Shown here one piece after another: positions 37,815 through 40,744 of a DNA stretch of 40,744 bases. The notes beneath the pieces were generated by a model, which saw nothing but the letters and a program-made list of their open reading frames with translations, did not search any database and was not told the DNA's origin. The stretch spans positions 1 to 40,744 of the forward strand of contig CAIRAS010000210.1 in the NCBI GenBank assembly GCA_903876615.1, written 5' to 3'. This DNA is from an uncultured Holophagaceae bacterium. GTDB lineage: Bacteria > Acidobacteriota > Holophagae > Holophagales > Holophagaceae. Numbering within the stretch: the stretch's first letter is position 1; every line of letters begins with the position of its first letter. Made by a program: the position numbers and the translations under genes.

Positions 37815-38747
37815 GTGAGCCAGCCCGCGATCCCGCCCCTCATCGACCGCCACACGCACCTGGAGGGTGCCCTTGATACCGTCTGGGTGCGGGCCGAAGC
37901 CGAGCGTCGCGGCTGGGCGGTACCGCCCAGCCTGATCGGCCTGTGGGAGGGCACCGCGACTCCCTTTGAGGGCTTCATCGAGGCCTTCCTGTTCGGCGCG
38001 GCCCTGCTGGACAGCCGCAGCGCGGTGCGGGAGGCAGCCCTCGCCGCCGCACGCCGCACCAGGGATGCGGGCGGAGCAGGCTTCGACCTCTGGGTTTCCC
38101 CCCATTTCCTGGTGGTCCATCGGGCTCAGATCACCCTCGAGGACTTCTGGCTCGGCCTGGAAGAAGGCCTCGCGGAAGCCAGCGCCTGGGGCCTGGCCAG
38201 CTGTGTGGTGCTGGACGCGGTCAACCACTTCGGGCCCAAGCACGGGCACTCGGTCCTCAATCTGGTGTTGCCGGAGCTCCCCCCCTTCGTGAAGGGCTTT
38301 TCCACCGGAGGTCTGGAGGGCTCGCCCTTTCGGGAGTGGGCCCCCGTCTTCGACCGGGCGCGCACCGCAGGCCTTCGCATCGCGGCCCATGCCGGGGAGA
38401 ATGGCCCTGGAGCCAACGTCCGCGAGGCCGTCCTGGAAGGCGGGGTCGCCCGCATCGTCCATGGCCTCCGGGCCGACGACGCCACCTTCGCGCTGCTGGC
38501 GGAACGCGGCATTCCCGTCGATGTCTGCCCCAGCTCCAACGGCGCTCTGGCCTCGGACGTCACCCCGCACCCCCTCCCCCGGATGCTGGCCACCGGGGTG
38601 CGCTGCGCCCTGGGCACCGACGATCCCGGGGTCATCCCCTGCGACCTGACCACCGAGGCCGTCGCCGCCCGAGCCATGGGCCTGGGTGACGAGGACCTGG
38701 CTACCCTGCGTCGGCATGGCGCCGAAGACGCCTGGTGCCTGGCTTAA
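37815..38747 (+). CDS. Adenosine deaminase / adenine deaminase-like protein
   Basis: 310 residues from the GTG at 37815. Metal-dependent amidohydrolase of the adenosine/AMP/adenine deaminase group: zinc motif HTHLEG (13-18), AAHAGE (metal-His and proton-relay Glu), RIVHGLRADD, CPSSNGAL and the GTDDPGV motif with the catalytic Asp pair. It converts adenosine to inosine, or adenine to hypoxanthine, in purine salvage. The two activities are difficult to separate; the short N-terminal helix and 310-residue length are compatible with either. The open frame extends upstream, but that part overlaps the zinc-ribbon gene. No ATG is near, and the GTG directly before the conserved N-terminus is the plausible start. 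Confidence 0.88.
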   Translation: MSQPAIPPLIDRHTHLEGALDTVWVRAEAERRGWAVPPSLIGLWEGTATPFEGFIEAFLFGAALLDSRSAVREAALAAARRTRDAGGAGFDLWVSPHFLVVHRAQITLEDFWLGLEEGLAEASAWGLASCVVLDAVNHFGPKHGHSVLNLVLPELPPFVKGFSTGGLEGSPFREWAPVFDRARTAGLRIAAHAGENGPGANVREAVLEGGVARIVHGLRADDATFALLAERGIPVDVCPSSNGALASDVTPHPLPRMLATGVRCALGTDDPGVIPCDLTTEAVAARAMGLGDEDLATLRRHGAEDAWCLA

Positions 38748-38778
38748 CCCGGGGGTCGATGAGTTCGTGTCTTCCAGG

Positions 38779-38784
38779 TAGACT
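38779..38784 (+). promoter_or_regulatory. -10-like box of tRNA-Arg/tRNA-Leu
   Basis: TAGACT within GGTAGACTGGGAG, 14 bp before tRNA-Arg. It differs from the tRNA-Thr box context (GATAGACTGGGA) at one base. The two tRNAs are 24 bp apart and probably co-transcribed. Confidence 0.45.
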
Positions 38785-38798
38785 GGGAGATTCGGTGT

Positions 38799-38875
38799 GC
38801 GCCCATAGCTCAGCTGGATAGAGCATCAGGCTTCGAACCTGAGGGTCGGGCGTTCGAGTCGCTCTGGGCGCACCA
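38799..38875 (+). tRNA. tRNA-Arg (anticodon TCG)
   Basis: 77-nt cloverleaf with encoded CCA. Acceptor GCGCCCA/TGGGCGC, D arm GCTC..GAGC, anticodon stem TCAGG/CCTGA with loop CTTCGAA (TCG, reads CGA), and T arm GGGCG-TTCGAGT-CGCTC with one G-T wobble pair. Fully paired otherwise. Confidence 0.96.
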
Positions 38876-38899
38876 CCGGTTGACAAGTTGGGTCCCTTT

Positions 38900-38984
38900 G
38901 CGAGCGTGGCGGAACTGGTAGACGCACTGGATTTAGGTTCCAGCGGTTCACACCGTGTCGGTTCGAGTCCGACCGTTCGCACCA
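38900..38984 (+). tRNA. tRNA-Leu (anticodon TAG)
   Basis: 85-nt class II tRNA with encoded CCA. Acceptor GCGAGCG/CGTTCGC (one G-T), anticodon stem CTGGA/TCCAG with loop TTTAGGT (TAG, reads CUA), long variable arm CGGTTCACACCG, and T arm GTCGG-TTCGAGT-CCGAC. The long variable arm and A discriminator fit Leu. Confidence 0.96.
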
Positions 38985-39012
38985 CTTCTGAATCGCCCCT
39001 GCGATTCAGAAG
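38985..39012. terminator. 12-bp hairpin after tRNA-Leu
   Basis: Perfect inverted repeat CTTCTGAATCGC-CCCT-GCGATTCAGAAG starting at the base after the tRNA CCA. The downstream flank is A-rich (GGAAAAAAG), not T-rich, so intrinsic termination in the sense direction would lack a U-tract. It may be a 3' processing or terminator signal before tig. Confidence 0.5.
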
Positions 39013-39081
39013 GCAGGAAAAAAGATCCCAGTTACTGCCTCCCCACAGCCCCGCATCCCCCCCGGAACACCAGGAGCATCC

Positions 39082-40644
39082 ATGTCTGTCACCCTCCACC
39101 ACCAATCCCCCACCCGCAAGACCGTCGAAGTGACGGTGCCCGCCGCGGAGGTGAACGCCGCATACAACGAGGTGGTGGCCAAGATCGCCCCGAAGGTGCG
39201 CATCCCCGGCTTCCGGCCGGGCAAGGCCCCCCGCACGGTGCTGATGCAGAAGTATGCCCGCGAGATCGAGTCCGACGTGGCCCAGCAGCTCGTGGAGCGG
39301 CACTTCTGGAAGTCCGCCACGGAGGCCGGCGCCCTGCCCATCTCGCACCCCTCGCTGGAGAAGCTGGACCTGAAGGAAGGCGCTGACGCCGTGTTCCGCG
39401 CCCAGTTCGACGTGGCGCCCGAAGTGGTGCTTCCCGACTACAAGGCCATGGCCCTCACCAAGAAGAAGCGCGCCATCGACGAGGCCACCGTGGTTGAGCA
39501 CCTCGAAGGCCTCCGCCAGCGCGCCGTCAAGTACCTGCCGGTCGAGGACGGGGCCGTGGCCCCGGGCCTGGTGGCCACCTGCGACATCCGCGTCAAGCCT
39601 CAGGGCCTGAAGGCCCAGACCTACAAGGACCAGGTGCTGGAGATCGACGGCACCCGTCCCTTCGACGCCGAACTCCTGGGCCTGAAGGTGGATGAGAAGA
39701 AGAGCTTCACCCTGACCCACCCTGCCGATGACAACAACCCGGTCCTCGCCGGGAAGGTGCTGGCCTATGAGATCCAGGTCAAAGACCTCCGCACCAAGGA
39801 AGTGCCGACCCTCGGCGATGACTTCGCCAAGGACATGGGCGCATTCGAGAACCTCGAGGCCCTGAAGGTTGCCGTCCGCAAGGACCTGGAAGAGGCCGCC
39901 GACCGCGACGCCGTGGCCCGCCTCCAGGCCAACCTTCTCGACACCCTGCTGGAAGCCGTGCCCTTCGAGGTGCCCCGCTCCATGGTCATCCTGCAGCTCG
40001 ACGACTACTGCCAGGAGTTCGCGCAGCACGTGTCCCGCCAGGGCATGGATCCGAAGAAGGTGAACTGGCAGGCCTACCGCCAGTACCGGCTGAACGACGC
40101 CGAGCGCGCGGTCCGCAGCGGCTACCTGCTCCAGTCCATCGGCAACGCCGAGTCCATCGAGGTGCCCGAGGCGGACATCGATGCCGAGATCCGCTCCTTC
40201 ATGGCCGAGAACCAGGTGCAGCAGCCCTTCGAGGCCTTCAAGGCCGAGATGGACCGCCGCGGCAACACCACCGAGATCAAGGGCCGCCTGCGCACGGACC
40301 GGATCTTCGACCACCTGCTCAGCACCGCCCAGGTCACCGAGGAGCTCCTCGACAAGGAGGCCTTCGAGGCCCTCGTCGAGCTGGAGCGCAAGCGGGAAGC
40401 GGGCCTCCCCGTGAACCGCTTCGACGCCGGCGGCGTGGAAGGTGGCGACCTGGAGGGCCAGGAAGGGGGCGAACCCGCCGCCGTGGCCCCCGCAGACCAC
40501 GTCCACGGACCGGACTGTGACCACGATCACGAGGCCGCCGAAGCCAAGCCCAGGAAGAAGGCCCCGCGCAAGACCGTCGAGGCCCCGGAGGCCGAAGCCC
40601 CCACCGCCGAGAAGCCCAAGGCCAAGAAGGCCCCCAAGCAGTAG
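39082..40644 (+). CDS. tig: Trigger factor with long charged C-terminal tail
   Basis: 520 residues; ribosome-bound chaperone for nascent chains. Signature loop GFRPGKAP at 43-50, N-terminal domain to about 120, a divergent FKBP-like domain (about 150-245: VLEIDGTRPFDAELLGLKVDEKKSFTL), and the helical chaperone body (about 250-430). E. coli trigger factor has 432 residues. The extra about 80 residues are a tail containing a His/Asp cluster DHVHGPDCDHDHE followed by a Lys/Ala/Pro-rich stretch (PKAKKAPKQ at the end). The cluster looks metal-binding. Gene order tig-clpP appears to follow. GGAG lies about 6 nt before the ATG. Confidence 0.93.
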   Translation: MSVTLHHQSPTRKTVEVTVPAAEVNAAYNEVVAKIAPKVRIPGFRPGKAPRTVLMQKYAREIESDVAQQLVERHFWKSATEAGALPISHPSLEKLDLKEGADAVFRAQFDVAPEVVLPDYKAMALTKKKRAIDEATVVEHLEGLRQRAVKYLPVEDGAVAPGLVATCDIRVKPQGLKAQTYKDQVLEIDGTRPFDAELLGLKVDEKKSFTLTHPADDNNPVLAGKVLAYEIQVKDLRTKEVPTLGDDFAKDMGAFENLEALKVAVRKDLEEAADRDAVARLQANLLDTLLEAVPFEVPRSMVILQLDDYCQEFAQHVSRQGMDPKKVNWQAYRQYRLNDAERAVRSGYLLQSIGNAESIEVPEADIDAEIRSFMAENQVQQPFEAFKAEMDRRGNTTEIKGRLRTDRIFDHLLSTAQVTEELLDKEAFEALVELERKREAGLPVNRFDAGGVEGGDLEGQEGGEPAAVAPADHVHGPDCDHDHEAAEAKPRKKAPRKTVEAPEAEAPTAEKPKAKKAPKQ

Positions 40645-40662
40645 TCTGTCCCAGTCCTTGCG

Positions 40663-40688
40663 AAGAAGGCGCCGCGAGGCGCCTTCTT
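40663..40688 (+). terminator. 11-bp hairpin with GCGA loop after tig
   Basis: Perfect repeat AAGAAGGCGCC-GCGA-GGCGCCTTCTT, 18 bp after the tig stop. Some T residues form the 3' arm, so it resembles an intrinsic terminator with A-T pairs at its base. It is the best terminator candidate here. Confidence 0.6.
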
Positions 40689-40717
40689 GGTATCCTGACC
40701 GTCCAGCCGGAGAGTCC

Positions 40718-40744
40718 ATGCCCAGCAGCTACTATCCCCCCATC
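40718..40744 (+). CDS. clpP: First nine codons of a probable clpP (cut by window edge)
   Basis: Begins MPSSYYPPI, preceded by GGAGAG 5 nt before the ATG and a TATCCT box at 40691. ClpP proteins commonly start with residues like this before V-x-E, and clpP usually follows tig. The call rests mainly on synteny; only nine residues are visible. Confidence 0.5.

Noticed and set aside
38880..38885. Perfect TTGACA between tRNA-Arg and tRNA-Leu as a -35
   Set aside because: The matching -10 position falls inside the mature tRNA-Leu and has no -10-like sequence.
38701..40719. 672-residue minus-strand open frame opposite tig
   Set aside because: Low-complexity Leu/Gly/His sequence typical of an antisense shadow; it also runs through two tRNA genes.
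1..40744. CRISPR arrays, insertion sequences, prophage or defence genes
   Set aside because: No regularly spaced repeats, transposase, integrase or known defence proteins were seen; the DUF5131-like gene alone is not evidence of phage.

Overview
The window is GC-rich, gene-dense bacterial chromosome with mostly housekeeping genes. The best guess is Acidobacteriota, class Holophagae (Geothrix/Holophaga-like). The grounds are the high GC content, a GAF-type protein whose C-terminal domain resembles one I know from Acidobacteria and deltaproteobacteria, a eukaryote-like alanine aminotransferase, a propeller-type sensor kinase and the general gene mix. This is an inference from protein character. 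No 16S gene is present.

Layout. 1-1149: the 3' end of aconitase B (acnB), convergent with a DUF5131-like gene whose stop codon shares one CTAG with acnB. 1511-4660: ribH-nusB, then accB-accC, then tRNA-Thr. 4878-10952: a very large propeller/Y_Y_Y sensor histidine kinase, a NicO-type Ni/Co exporter, murJ and dtd, with ATGA overlaps joining the last three. 10969-12557: two unrecognised minus-strand genes and an AT-rich, gene-poor patch that looks foreign. 12558-15978: a DinB-family gene, a cytochrome c'-like protein and two tandem paralogous MFS transporters. 15980-19458: an SDR oxidoreductase, alanine aminotransferase and, divergently, an acyl-CoA dehydrogenase. 19544-24865: a TPR membrane protein, a transglutaminase/TPR protein, a stand-alone ArnA-like formyltransferase, a KASIII (FabH-like) and a PepSY-like secreted protein. 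24983-28201: an SPFH/SHOCT protein, then a minus-strand cluster of two lysine-less biotinyl-like small proteins, an AUH-type enoyl-CoA hydratase and a CDF transporter. 28331-30731: ychF and a PilZ protein ending in a pseudo-receiver.

30866-36203 is a five-gene minus-strand signalling operon and the most interesting part. In transcription order it holds a STAS anti-anti-sigma protein, an RsbW-like protein with a degenerate ATP G1 box, an RsbU-like PP2C phosphatase, the membrane protease HtpX, and a Hanks-type Ser/Thr kinase fused to a beta-helix. No sigma factor is nearby. Divergent from it are a GAF-like protein, an FYDLN-type zinc-ribbon protein and adenosine deaminase. 38799-40744: tRNA-Arg, tRNA-Leu, trigger factor (tig) and the first codons of a probable clpP.

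Regulatory signals. A -10-like hexamer TAGACT, or a variant such as TATCCT, TATGCT or CATACT, precedes many genes. The longer string GATAGACTGGG or a near copy occurs at two tRNAs and inside the end of one coding region. Three genes have the -10-like box 6-7 nt before the start codon and no Shine-Dalgarno, which suggests leaderless mRNAs. Perfect hairpins with 4-nt loops (two of GNRA type) lie at gene ends, but without good U-tracts.
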